A stretch of 51,506 nucleotides of DNA, from positions 1 to 51,506 of IMG/VR virus record IMGVR_UViG_3300045049_000394; one strand, given 5' to 3'. The DNA is from a virus. A program made the position numbers and the translations under genes. The notes under the pieces are model-generated. The model was not told the origin of the DNA. It worked only from the letters and a program-made list of their open reading frames with translations, and searched no databases. Within the stretch, counting starts at the first letter, position 1. Each line of letters starts with the position of its first letter. Shown here in pieces: positions 1 through 6,020 of this stretch.

Positions 1-127
1 TCTTCTTGACGGTGCCGCACGTGCAGTGAAACCACGCCCATGTGCCCGGTCGATCGCGCGCGAATTTGGGATTCATCGCCGGGCCAAGGTACGTCAGCTG
101 GCCGCGGCGGTCGCCGCGCTGGAGGCG
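1..127. repeat. Left copy of the 127-bp terminal direct repeat
   Basis: Bases 1-127 are identical to bases 51380-51506. An exact end overlap of this size in an assembled contig is the usual sign of a circular or circularly permuted molecule. 127 is also a common largest assembler k-mer, so the repeat is more likely an assembly overlap than a true terminal repeat. Removing one copy gives a 51,379-bp circle. Confidence 0.95.
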
Positions 128-145
128 ATTGGGATTGACCTTCAT
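1..145 (-). CDS. Phage zinc-ribbon protein, N-terminal part (gene crosses the contig junction)
   Basis: This is the 5' end of a gene completed at 51249-51379 once the circle is closed; the whole product is 91 aa. The start is the ATG at 145, preceded by a good Shine-Dalgarno (AAGGTAAGGA), 5 bp after the stop of the gene at 151. The N-terminus (RGDRRGQLTYLGPA) matches the G-x-R-x-G-x-L-x-x-L opening seen before a CxCG...SCGC zinc ribbon in many small phage proteins and in AP2/HNH homing proteins. Here the ribbon is CTCG followed by SCGC. No AP2 or HNH domain follows, so it is probably a stand-alone nucleic-acid-binding ribbon. Part of the leftward early operon. Confidence 0.8.
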   Translation of the reverse strand, partial: MKVNPNRLQRGDRRGQLTYLGPAMNPKFARDRPGTWAWFHCTCGTVKK

Positions 146-150
146 GTTCC

Positions 151-381
151 TTACCTTTCCGTGCACCAGTGCGGGCGCGCGATTCGTTCGACTTCCTTGC
201 ACTGCCAGCGCTCTCCGCAGCTGCAGCGCCAGGTGTGGTACTCGCCGATCGTGGCGTCGAACCACGGCCCGGCGCGCCCGTGGTCGCGATGCTTCGCCAT
301 CCAGGCGTGCAGCGGCTCGGACTCGGTTTTCGGGATCGGGCGCGCGGGCGCGTCCTCGACTGCGACGATGATTTTCGACAT
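151..381 (-). CDS. Small cysteine-rich phage protein (76 aa)
   Basis: Unrecognised protein in the leftward early operon. It has a compact cysteine set (RCSCGERWQC, then HWC near the C-terminus) that could bind one zinc ion, and a W/H-rich core. I chose the ATG at 381 because it overlaps the upstream stop as TGATG, the coupling used throughout this operon; an in-frame GTG at 384 is the alternative. Function unknown; one of many small putative zinc-binding proteins here. Confidence 0.7.
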   Translation of the reverse strand: MSKIIVAVEDAPARPIPKTESEPLHAWMAKHRDHGRAGPWFDATIGEYHTWRCSCGERWQCKEVERIARPHWCTER

Positions 382-584
382 CACTTTCCGCCCCCGCGCC
401 GCGCGTCGACCCTTCTCGGCGCCTTTGTCGATGTTTCGATGAACCCAAAATCGTCGACCTTCTGGATTACTGCGCTCGCTGTTTCAAGGCATGCCGCGCA
501 CACATCCGCCAAAGAGACATGCCAGCACAGTTTGTGCTCTTCGCAGACGTCGCACTCGGTGGCCCTGATCGACATCTCCTTCAT
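381..584 (-). CDS. Small CxxC protein (67 aa)
   Basis: Unrecognised small early protein with paired cysteines (C-x2-C near residue 11, C-x2-C near residue 29, and an extra C-W-H) suggesting a zinc knuckle. Its start ATG at 584 overlaps the preceding stop as ATGA and its stop overlaps the next start. The last residues (RVDARRGGGK) resemble the C-terminus of the upstream gene (KVDARRGANGGSK). The DNA behind this includes an exact shared stretch (ccgcgccgcgcgtcgacc, near 395 and 603), so a small duplication at the gene ends is likely. Confidence 0.7.
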   Translation of the reverse strand: MKEMSIRATECDVCEEHKLCWHVSLADVCAACLETASAVIQKVDDFGFIETSTKAPRRVDARRGGGK

Positions 585-1201
585 TTCGAACCTCCATTGG
601 CACCGCGCCGCGCGTCGACCTTGGCGAGCACGGCAGCGAGTCGATCACCGGCTACTTCGTGGTCAGTCCGAAACGCCGCCAACTCCGTATTAGCGCCGAT
701 AGTTTCCCGACCACACAAAAGAGCATCGCGAGCGGCAATTGCAGCATCAATGAATTCGCGCCACGCCTCGCCAGCGGCGGCGCACGTCGGGTCGGCGAGG
801 ATGGCGCGCAGCGTGGCGCGGTCCTGCTCCATCCGGTGCGCCGTGACGTTGCAAACCGAGTCCAGGTATGGCAACGCGACTTGCAGCGCCGCGACCGCGC
901 GCCCGAGGGCGGCCTGTAATTGCTCAATACGGGCGAGCGCGTTCGATTCACGCAGGTTCGAATTCATTGCCGCCTGTCGCGTGCGGTCAAGTTCCTCCCG
1001 CGCTTGGCGCAGCTCGGCTGCGGCTTGGTCGATGGTCGCCGAATAGCCTAGGATCGTCGCCCGCGCCTGGCGCAGCTCGGCCTGCAGTTCATCAGCGCGC
1101 CGCTTCTCAGCCGCATACTCGGCTTCGTACGCCACGATCTGCCGCTCGTAGGCTTGCACCTTCATCAGCGCGGCCGACAGCGGATCCATTTCGGTCGTCA
1201 A
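581..1201 (-). CDS. Coiled-coil protein (206 aa), function unknown
   Basis: Residues about 15-110 are rich in A, E, Q, R and L with heptad spacing (for example ELRQARATILG, ELRQAREELDRTRQ) and should form a long coiled coil. A more globular C-terminal part contains a Cys pair. The start is uncertain: a TTG at 1201 overlaps the upstream TGA and lies just after GGAGGGG, while the ATG at 1189 is 12 bp downstream. The product may be a structural partner or adaptor of the small DNA-metabolism proteins of this operon. No family recognised. Confidence 0.7.
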   Translation of the reverse strand: MTTEMDPLSAALMKVQAYERQIVAYEAEYAAEKRRADELQAELRQARATILGYSATIDQAAAELRQAREELDRTRQAAMNSNLRESNALARIEQLQAALGRAVAALQVALPYLDSVCNVTAHRMEQDRATLRAILADPTCAAAGEAWREFIDAAIAARDALLCGRETIGANTELAAFRTDHEVAGDRLAAVLAKVDARRGANGGSK

Positions 1202-1362
1202 CGTCCCCTCCGTTTGTTCACGCGCTCCCAGATCTCCCGCCGGCGCAGCAGCGCGAATACGACGCGCTCAAGCTCCGACCGCGGGCACTGGTGCGGCCCA
1301 TCGACCACTCCGCCGCAGCTGGCGCAGCGGCACACCGTGGCCGGCGTCAATTTCGTTTCCAT
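1198..1362 (-). CDS. Small zinc-finger-like protein (54 aa)
   Basis: Short early protein with CRCASCGG at residues 11-18 and HQC at 25-26, a possible single zinc ribbon, followed by a basic helix ending in RRGR. The start ATG at 1362 has GGGGG just upstream and lies at the end of the CCA of a tRNA-like T-arm sequence (see 1373-1389). The stop overlaps the start of the coiled-coil gene. Function not recognised. Confidence 0.6.
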   Translation of the reverse strand: METKLTPATVCRCASCGGVVDGPHQCPRSELERVVFALLRRREIWERVNKRRGR

Positions 1363-1372
1363 GGCCCCCGCG

Positions 1373-1389
1373 ACGGGAGTCGAACCCGC
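1373..1389 (-). other. tRNA T-arm-like hairpin 1, followed by CCA
   Basis: The minus strand reads GCGGGTTCGACTCCCGT, a five-base-pair stem with a TTCGACT loop like the TpsiC arm of a tRNA. It is followed by seven bases, a G and CCA. A 5' acceptor match (CCCTGCG, minus strand 1450-1444) exists but the distance is too long and I could not fold D or anticodon arms. A tRNA relic or mimic; a working tRNA is not supported. Confidence 0.35.
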
Positions 1390-1451
1390 AATCACGCGCC
1401 GCCATTGCCCGCGGACTACCGACGCGCTACCGCACCTCATGGGCGCAGGGG

Positions 1452-1475
1452 AAAACCGCCCCGTATCGCCGGGGC
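1452..1475 (-). terminator. Possible intrinsic terminator after the SSB gene
   Basis: On the minus strand GCCCCG-GCGATA-CGGGGC forms a 6-bp GC-rich hairpin followed by GGTTTT. It lies about 100 bp after the SSB stop in the leftward operon and could attenuate transcription between the recombination genes and the small proteins downstream. Confidence 0.4.
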
Positions 1476-1508
1476 CACGCGGGCCATTTGCTTCACCGGG
1501 AGCACTTC

Positions 1509-1523
1509 GCGGAGTCGAACCGC
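1509..1523 (-). other. tRNA T-arm-like hairpin 2
   Basis: The minus strand reads GCGGTTCGACTCCGC, a four-base-pair stem with the same TTCGACT loop as the hairpins at 1373 and 1553. It lies only 45 bp from hairpin 3, so the two cannot belong to two full-length tRNAs. No acceptor partner or CCA was found. Confidence 0.3.
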
Positions 1524-1552
1524 CTCTCTTCTCACCCGACCTCGGCCAGCGA

Positions 1553-1569
1553 GCAGGAGTCGAACCTGC
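1553..1569 (-). other. tRNA T-arm-like hairpin 3
   Basis: The minus strand reads GCAGGTTCGACTCCTGC, a perfect five-base-pair stem with a TTCGACT loop, starting 6 bp after the SSB stop codon. A complete tRNA would have to overlap the SSB coding sequence and no matching acceptor strand is present. Confidence 0.3.
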
Positions 1570-1574
1570 CTTTT

Positions 1575-2150
1575 CTAGAACGGGATATCGTCGTCAGCCG
1601 CGGCCGGGAATTCCGACGTCGGCGCGGCATTGGGCGAAGGCTTCGCCTTCGGCGCCGGCTTCTGCTGCGCCGGCACGCCGGCCGTCTTGCGCGACATGAC
1701 CGCGTCGCCCTTGAGCTTGGCGGCGAACGCTTTGCGCTCGGCGTCGCTCATTGGGTTGCGCAGTGCCACGCCGCCACTGCCGGCGCGGTTGACCCAGGCC
1801 ACGCGCGCCGTGACCTTTCCGTCCCACTCGTTATGCTCGACAACGATGTCGACTTCGGTGTCGCCAAACCCTTCGATGTCGCCGATGTCGTCGTTCGACC
1901 AGCCGGCGATGCGCAGCGACTCGAGCGTGCGCTTCTTGGTCTTGTCGGTGAAGTAGCCGTACCAGGGCACCGACTTGCCGGCGTGCTCGCCCTCGGAGAT
2001 GATGAACGCCGCCGCCAACTGCGGAGCGCCGTCGTTCGTGTGCCCGAGCTGCGCGGAGCCGATCGCGCCGCGCGCGCGGTAGGTAGCCTCGGGAATGTCG
2101 GGGGTGTTGCGTGCGCCTTCATCCTGCCCGTAGCTGTCGCCGTATCCCAT
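1575..2150 (-). CDS. ssb: Single-stranded DNA-binding protein with SSB-type acidic tail
   Basis: 191-aa protein that should coat single-stranded DNA during phage replication and recombination. The body is a beta-rich domain resembling phage-type ssDNA-binding proteins (WYGYFTDKTKKRTLES, VEHNEWDGKVTARV). A Pro/Ala/Lys-rich linker follows, then the C-terminal DDDIPF. That acidic tail ending in a hydrophobic tip is the hallmark of SSB proteins and recruits partner proteins. The ATG at 2150 is chosen over a TTG at 2156. It follows the Sak4-like NTPase and the nuclease, a normal phage recombination trio. The assignment rests on the tail, size and context; the core fold was not verified. Confidence 0.8.
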   Translation of the reverse strand: MGYGDSYGQDEGARNTPDIPEATYRARGAIGSAQLGHTNDGAPQLAAAFIISEGEHAGKSVPWYGYFTDKTKKRTLESLRIAGWSNDDIGDIEGFGDTEVDIVVEHNEWDGKVTARVAWVNRAGSGGVALRNPMSDAERKAFAAKLKGDAVMSRKTAGVPAQQKPAPKAKPSPNAAPTSEFPAAADDDIPF

Positions 2151-2152
2151 GA

Positions 2153-2989
2153 TCAACCTTCCTTCGACGCCGCGGCGTCGGTCTGCTTGGTCTTGATGGC
2201 CTCGAGGAACGCCGCGTAGTCGAGCGGCAGCGTCTCGGGCAGGTCATAGCGATTCTTGGCATCGAAGGCGGCCGTGCGCTGCGTGTGCACGATGCGCTCG
2301 CCGGTCGACACGCCCTTGGCCTTCGACTTCTCGCTTTCCTTCGACGTCAACGTCTCGTAATTGGCGAACAGAACGGCGTCGCACCACTCCTTGAGCAGCC
2401 CCGCCGTCTTGTCGTGCAGCTTGAGCTGGTAGCGGTCGAAGTCGTCGCCCTCGGGATTCTTGAAGGGCTTGATCCAGCTGTGCGCGATGAGAATCACGCC
2501 CATCTTGCGCTCGCGCCGCAGCCGCTCGAGGCGCGCCAGGAACACGCGCCACTCGTCGAGCGCGACCACGTAGCCCTTGCCGTATCCGTAAGCCTCGATG
2601 TTGGCTTTGTCGTCGCGCTGGCAGATGTGCCGCCAGAGCATCGCTTCGGCCGCATCGAGTGTGTCGACCACGAGCGTCTTGTGATCGTGCGGGTCGAGCG
2701 TCAGCGAGTCGATGCCGTCGATGACATCGCCCCATGAAAGCGGCTTGGGCATCCGCTGCGTGTCGATGCGCGCCGTGCCGTCGGGCTCCGTCTCGATGAA
2801 GATCGGCCGCGGCGCCTTCGCCGCGAACGATGACTTGCCGATGCCCTCGACGCCGTACAGCAGAATGCGGTCTGGCACCTCGACAATGCCCTTGGTCGCG
2901 TTCGACACGCGCATGCGCGTCGGGCGCTCCATCGGCGAAGTCTGTGCGGCGGCGGCAGCCGCAGCGGTCGGCCTACGCGGCGTTGCCAT
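2153..2989 (-). CDS. Sak4-like RecA-fold ATPase (recombination)
   Basis: 278-aa P-loop NTPase. Walker A is GVEGIGKS (residues 46-53) and Walker B is TLVVDT with D109. Size, motifs and the H-S-W-I-K-P region after beta strand 4 fit the phage AAA_24/Sak4 family, single-domain RecA-like proteins that act with SSB in strand annealing. The N-terminus is an Ala-rich disordered stretch. It overlaps the upstream nuclease by 17 bp and touches the SSB gene downstream, so nuclease, annealing ATPase and SSB are probably made together and form the recombination module. Confidence 0.8.
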   Translation of the reverse strand: MATPRRPTAAAAAAAQTSPMERPTRMRVSNATKGIVEVPDRILLYGVEGIGKSSFAAKAPRPIFIETEPDGTARIDTQRMPKPLSWGDVIDGIDSLTLDPHDHKTLVVDTLDAAEAMLWRHICQRDDKANIEAYGYGKGYVVALDEWRVFLARLERLRRERKMGVILIAHSWIKPFKNPEGDDFDRYQLKLHDKTAGLLKEWCDAVLFANYETLTSKESEKSKAKGVSTGERIVHTQRTAAFDAKNRYDLPETLPLDYAAFLEAIKTKQTDAAASKEG

Positions 2990-4118
2990 GTTCGTTCTCC
3001 ATTTCGTCCTCCTCTTTCGGACTGGTCAGCTCTGGATGCGGCCAGGACAGCCGCGTGAACCTGGAATCGTCGGCGCTCGCCTCGCCGGCGCAGATGGCGA
3101 AGTAGGCGCACGTGTTGCCGTAGCGCTGGCAGGCGTCGGTATTGCGAGGCGCCAGGCCGAGCCGATGGCACTCGCGCAGCGTCTGCCCGAGCTGCCAGAG
3201 CTCGGCGTCGGCCTCGGCCATCTGCGATTCGAGCCGAACGACGAGGCCACGCTGGTAGTAGCGGTCAGGGTCGGCGGCGATGGCCGCGCGCACGCGGTCG
3301 CGGTATTCGTCGACCGTCTCGTCATGCTCGCGATGCGTCGCGTGCAGCTCGCCGCCCGGGTCGGTGCAGAGCACACGGCGCGGGTCCTCTTCCGTGCCCG
3401 GCTGGCACTCGATACCGTCGATGACGTGCGGCAGAGGCGCCGGGTTCTTCTTCTTGCACTCCGGGCAGAGCTTGTACTTGGGCTTGGTGTACGTGCGCTG
3501 CTCCATCGGCGTCGCCTTGTACGGGCGCAAGTCTGGCTTGCGCGCCACGTCGTAGACGACGCCATCGGGCTGGTAGCCCAGCGACTCGGCGCCGCGGATG
3601 TAGCCGGCGGCCTGACCGCCCATGCGCAGACGCGCCCAGAAGCTCGACCCCTGCCCGATGTCCTCGCCGCTCGACTTGTGCTCGATGATGAAGCAGCAGC
3701 CGGTGGCGTCGCTGACGATGACGTCGATCTTGCCGGCTCGGTCGAACGTGCGGCTGCGCGCGCCCGTCTCGGGGTTGATCAGCGGCGCGCGAAATTCGAC
3801 CTCGACGCCGAGCACTTCGAATTGCTCGCCCGACCAGCGCGCGTGGTAGCCCTCCATCATGGCCTCGGCACGCGCCAGCTCGTAGGCGTCGGTTTCTGGC
3901 GTGGCCATCTTCTCCATGCAGATGATCGCGGCGGCGAGTTTGTTGTTGACATCCTCGATGCCCCACCACATCTCCAGACCGTGGTGCCACAGCGTGCCGA
4001 ATCGCAGCTGATCGGCCGTGGCCGCCGGCACGATGCCGTCGACGTAGCGCAGCTTCTCCTCGCGCAGGCAGCGGCGAGCGACTTGTCCGCGCGATTCGGT
4101 CATCAGCTCGATCGGCAT
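2973..4118 (-). CDS. PD-(D/E)XK nuclease of the RecB/Cas4 type with probable Fe-S cluster
   Basis: 381-aa nuclease. Catalytic residues appear as GKIDVIV (D132) followed by IIEHKSS (E146-x-K148), the RecB-like PD-(D/E)XK signature, with WHHGLE near residue 44 as motif I. One cysteine before the domain (C17) and three after it (C330, C337, C343 in CQRYGNTCAYFAIC) match the four-cysteine iron-sulphur staple of AddB and Cas4 nucleases. A CPECKKK ribbon-like loop lies in the middle. It probably resects DNA ends to feed the Sak4-like ATPase and SSB encoded next. The start ATG at 4118 lies 3 bp after the small membrane-protein gene. Confidence 0.85.
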   Translation of the reverse strand: MPIELMTESRGQVARRCLREEKLRYVDGIVPAATADQLRFGTLWHHGLEMWWGIEDVNNKLAAAIICMEKMATPETDAYELARAEAMMEGYHARWSGEQFEVLGVEVEFRAPLINPETGARSRTFDRAGKIDVIVSDATGCCFIIEHKSSGEDIGQGSSFWARLRMGGQAAGYIRGAESLGYQPDGVVYDVARKPDLRPYKATPMEQRTYTKPKYKLCPECKKKNPAPLPHVIDGIECQPGTEEDPRRVLCTDPGGELHATHREHDETVDEYRDRVRAAIAADPDRYYQRGLVVRLESQMAEADAELWQLGQTLRECHRLGLAPRNTDACQRYGNTCAYFAICAGEASADDSRFTRLSWPHPELTSPKEEDEMENEHGNAA

Positions 4119-4121
4119 TGG

Positions 4122-4253
4122 TCACTTCCCTCCAAAAATCAGCGCGCCCAGCACATATGCCGCGACGCACAAGACGATGACGGCCACGATCCCGACGCGA
4201 CCAGCGGGGCGGCGCGCGGCGCCGGCAAACTCGACCGGGATGCGCGGCGTCAC
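4122..4253 (-). CDS. Small membrane protein (43 aa)
   Basis: Short ORF starting with GTG at 4253, overlapping the preceding stop as GTGA. It has a basic N-terminus (ARRPAGRVG) followed by one strong membrane segment (IVAVIVLCVAAYVLGALIF). Coupled to the gene before it, which also ends in a hydrophobic segment. Function unknown; early phage membrane peptides often modify host envelope functions or exclude superinfection, but nothing in the sequence shows which. Confidence 0.6.
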   Translation of the reverse strand: MTPRIPVEFAGAARRPAGRVGIVAVIVLCVAAYVLGALIFGGK

Positions 4254-4468
4254 CGATGCACCAGATGCAGCACCAGCGAGACGTAGCCGGCGCAGATGCC
4301 GCCGACGCTCAGCGCGTGCGCCACGCGCCGCGCCATCCACGCGCGCCGCTCGGCGCGGATGGCTGCGCGCATCTCGGCGAGCACGTTAGGCGCCGGCACC
4401 TCGTTGCACGTGGGCGTGTCGCTGCACACGATGGCGCGCTCGATCTCATCGTCCGTCCAGCGCGGCAT
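4250..4468 (-). CDS. Small protein with C-terminal membrane segment (72 aa)
   Basis: The first 50 residues are soluble and charged (MPRWTDDEIERAIV, then a basic AIRAERRAWMARR helix). Residues 52-70 are hydrophobic (LSVGGICAGYVSLVLHLV), so a C-terminal membrane anchor is likely. The start ATG at 4468 overlaps the preceding stop as TGATG. Not recognised. Confidence 0.65.
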   Translation of the reverse strand: MPRWTDDEIERAIVCSDTPTCNEVPAPNVLAEMRAAIRAERRAWMARRVAHALSVGGICAGYVSLVLHLVHR

Positions 4469-4776
4469 CAGCACTGCTCCTGCTCGCGCTTGCGCCGGTA
4501 GTCGTCCATCGTCGCCTCGCGCACGGGCCCCTGCACATGCACCTCGGTGCCGCCGATGTCGATGTGGATGGCCTCCGCTGCCTTGCCGGCGGCAACCTCG
4601 ACGCTTCGCCGCGCGCCCGCCGCCCACAGCTGAAGCTCGGCCCACTGGTCGGCGTCGTTGATGCCGAAGTAGAACGCTCGGCCGCGCGCGCCGAACGCCT
4701 CCAGCAGCTGCTGCACCACGACTTCGAGCCGGCGCTGCGTCGCAACCGACTCCGACGTATCCCGCATCACGCCCAT
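4468..4776 (-). CDS. Early protein of unknown function (102 aa)
   Basis: The start ATG at 4776 is chosen because AAGGAGGGG lies at ideal distance; an in-frame ATG at 4797 overlapping the upstream stop is the alternative. The product has a helical N-terminal half (RRLEVVVQQLLEAFGARG) and a beta-rich second half (IHIDIGGTEVHVQGPV), ending in a charged tail. No family recognised. Part of the leftward early operon. Confidence 0.65.
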   Translation of the reverse strand: MGVMRDTSESVATQRRLEVVVQQLLEAFGARGRAFYFGINDADQWAELQLWAAGARRSVEVAAGKAAEAIHIDIGGTEVHVQGPVREATMDDYRRKREQEQC

Positions 4777-4793
4777 GGTCCCCTCCTTGCCGC

Positions 4794-5159
4794 TCATCGG
4801 CGGCCCCGTCCGAACAGCACACGGCAGTCGCACAATCCGACCGGCCGCTGGCACTCGCACATCGGCGGCGCGTCCGGCACCTTCGCCGCGTCGGGCAGCT
4901 TGGGCGCGTCGACTGGGCGCGCGCGCACGTGCCGGATCAGCGTCGAGCTGCACCTGAGGCAGTTGCGCCAGTGGTCGAATCCGCCCAGGTCGGACTCGGT
5001 GTACGTCTCCTCGCTGGCCAGATGCGGGAGGCGCTGCGTTCCGGCCAGGAACGCCTCTTCGCTGGCCTTCAGCGCGGCGTGGTCGGCCTGCGTGCAGCCC
5101 TCGCGACGCGCCTTGCGATTGGCTTCCGCGATTGCGATCGCATTCGCGCGCAGCATCAT
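4794..5159 (-). CDS. Cysteine-containing early protein (121 aa)
   Basis: Begins at the ATG-ATG pair at 5159, which overlaps the upstream stop. An alanine/arginine-rich helical N-terminus is followed by CLRCSS and, near the end, CECQRPVGLCDC, which together could form a zinc-binding C-terminal ribbon. The last residues are basic (FGRGRR). Function unknown. Confidence 0.65.
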   Translation of the reverse strand: MMLRANAIAIAEANRKARREGCTQADHAALKASEEAFLAGTQRLPHLASEETYTESDLGGFDHWRNCLRCSSTLIRHVRARPVDAPKLPDAAKVPDAPPMCECQRPVGLCDCRVLFGRGRR

Positions 5160-5293
5160 TGGACACCGGGCGCGCCGTCGAGAACCCATGCGACAGCCAG
5201 CTCGTCATTGTCGATCGGGCCCTCGGGCACCAGCGGCGGCGGCACCCAATCAAGCGCCTTCGCCATCACCGTCACGTCGCCGTCGAAGTCCAT
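5156..5293 (-). CDS. Small acidic early protein (45 aa)
   Basis: Short ORF coupled at both ends: its ATG overlaps the preceding stop as TAATG and its stop overlaps the next ATG. It is acidic with a proline-rich middle (WVPPPLVPEGP). No domain recognised. Supported mainly by tight coupling and consistent GC-rich codon use. Confidence 0.5.
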   Translation of the reverse strand: MDFDGDVTVMAKALDWVPPPLVPEGPIDNDELAVAWVLDGAPGVQ

Positions 5294-5469
5294 TAGAACC
5301 TCCCCATGTTCTCGACGACCACCGGCAGCCCGACCACGGGCGCCATCACCTGCTCATGGCTCACCGCAATCGGCTCCTCGCTGAAGGGCGTCTCGGCGTA
5401 GTGCCGGTCGCACAGCAGGAAGCGCACCGCGGCGTCGCACTTGAGGCAGGTCCGAGTGGCGTTCGACAT
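5293..5469 (-). CDS. First gene of the leftward operon: small CxxC protein (58 aa), probably leaderless
   Basis: 58-aa product starting MSNATRTCLKCD with a second cysteine further on (LLCDRHYA), a possible zinc-binding motif. The ATG at 5469 lies six bases after the -10 box of the leftward promoter, where transcription should begin, so the mRNA is probably leaderless. As the first product made from the repressor-controlled leftward promoter it is a candidate early regulator. No family recognised. Confidence 0.65.
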   Translation of the reverse strand: MSNATRTCLKCDAAVRFLLCDRHYAETPFSEEPIAVSHEQVMAPVVGLPVVVENMGRF

Positions 5470-5475
5470 GAGTTG

Positions 5476-5504
5476 GTTATCGCATTAGGCAATATTCTGG
5501 TCAA
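5476..5504 (-). promoter_or_regulatory. Leftward early promoter (PL-like), leaderless
   Basis: Minus strand: -35 TTGACC (5504-5499), 17-base spacer, -10 GATAAC (5481-5476). The A of the first ATG is at 5469, where transcription should start. Operator O1 overlaps the spacer and -10, so a bound repressor would block RNA polymerase. Confidence 0.65.
5477..5496. promoter_or_regulatory. Immunity operator O1
   Basis: TTATCGCATTAGGCAATATT; the reverse strand contains ATTGCCTAATGCGATAA. It shares the core TATCGCATTA-S-GCAAT with O2 and lies over the -10 of the leftward promoter. Confidence 0.65.
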
Positions 5505-5510
5505 GAGAAA

Positions 5511-5529
5511 AATTGCGTAATGCGATATT
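5511..5529. promoter_or_regulatory. Immunity operator O2
   Basis: AATTGCGTAATGCGATATT, nearly identical to the reverse strand of O1 (one mismatch across the 16-base core). It lies just upstream of the -35 of the leftward promoter, so two repressor dimers could bind side by side. Confidence 0.65.
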
Positions 5530-5606
5530 CCGACGTGCGGCATTTTGTCGCATGGTGGGAACCGTGGGAAATAGGCTAGGAATTACAGGTGGAAGGGGGA
5601 TTTCGG

Positions 5607-6020
5607 ATGCCGGTGCTGGTGATCTCTCCGAACGAAGACGTGCGCCACGGCCTGCGCGAGCGGCTGGCTCCGCTCGGCGAGGCGATTCGCGCGCAGACCT
5701 ACCGTCAAGGTGCGGTGCTTGCGGAGCAGCACTGGCCGAGCGTGGCCGTGATTTGGTCGCCGCCAGGGGCGGATGCTGAGGTAGTGGAGCTGATTTTCCA
5801 GCTCCGGCGACTCAATAGAGACGTGCGGATCATCGTCGCTACGCCCTATTTCACGAATATGGGCACTGCAGCGCTGGTCGAGCACCTGCAGGTCGACGCC
5901 TACCTACTCGACACAGAGCTTGACGCGATTGCCGAGGAAGCGATGGGGGTGCCGGTAATCGTCGAGCGCGATCCGAAGCCGCCTACCCGCCACGGCGGGT
6001 CGTCGGCCGCTTGCCACTGA
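5607..6020 (+). CDS. Receiver-like (CheY-fold) protein lacking phosphorylation residues
   Basis: 137-aa protein following the receiver-domain pattern: beta1 VLVISPNED with acidic E10/D11, beta3 VAVIWSPP (46-53), beta4 RIIVATPY with T79, and beta5 VDAYLLD. The aspartate expected at the end of beta3 is replaced by W50/S51 and the lysine expected at the end of beta5 is missing, so it is an atypical, probably non-phosphorylated receiver. The start ATG at 5607 follows GGAAGGGGGA. It is transcribed away from the leftward operon, beginning next to operators O1/O2, and its 3' end overlaps the convergent repressor gene by 38 bp. That position suggests a role in the lysis-lysogeny switch, perhaps as an antirepressor (inference). 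Confidence 0.65.
   Translation: MPVLVISPNEDVRHGLRERLAPLGEAIRAQTYRQGAVLAEQHWPSVAVIWSPPGADAEVVELIFQLRRLNRDVRIIVATPYFTNMGTAALVEHLQVDAYLLDTELDAIAEEAMGVPVIVERDPKPPTRHGGSSAACH

Noticed and set aside
1362-1450. Full tRNA on the minus strand (CCCTGCG acceptor with CGCGGGG-G-CCA)
   Set aside because: Acceptor and T arm pair, but the 54 bases between do not form canonical D and anticodon arms and the anticodon is not identifiable.
5361-5543. Minus-strand ORF of 60 aa across the leftward promoter
   Set aside because: It would cover the promoter and both operators and conflicts with the CxxC gene at 5293-5469, which has coupling to its neighbours.
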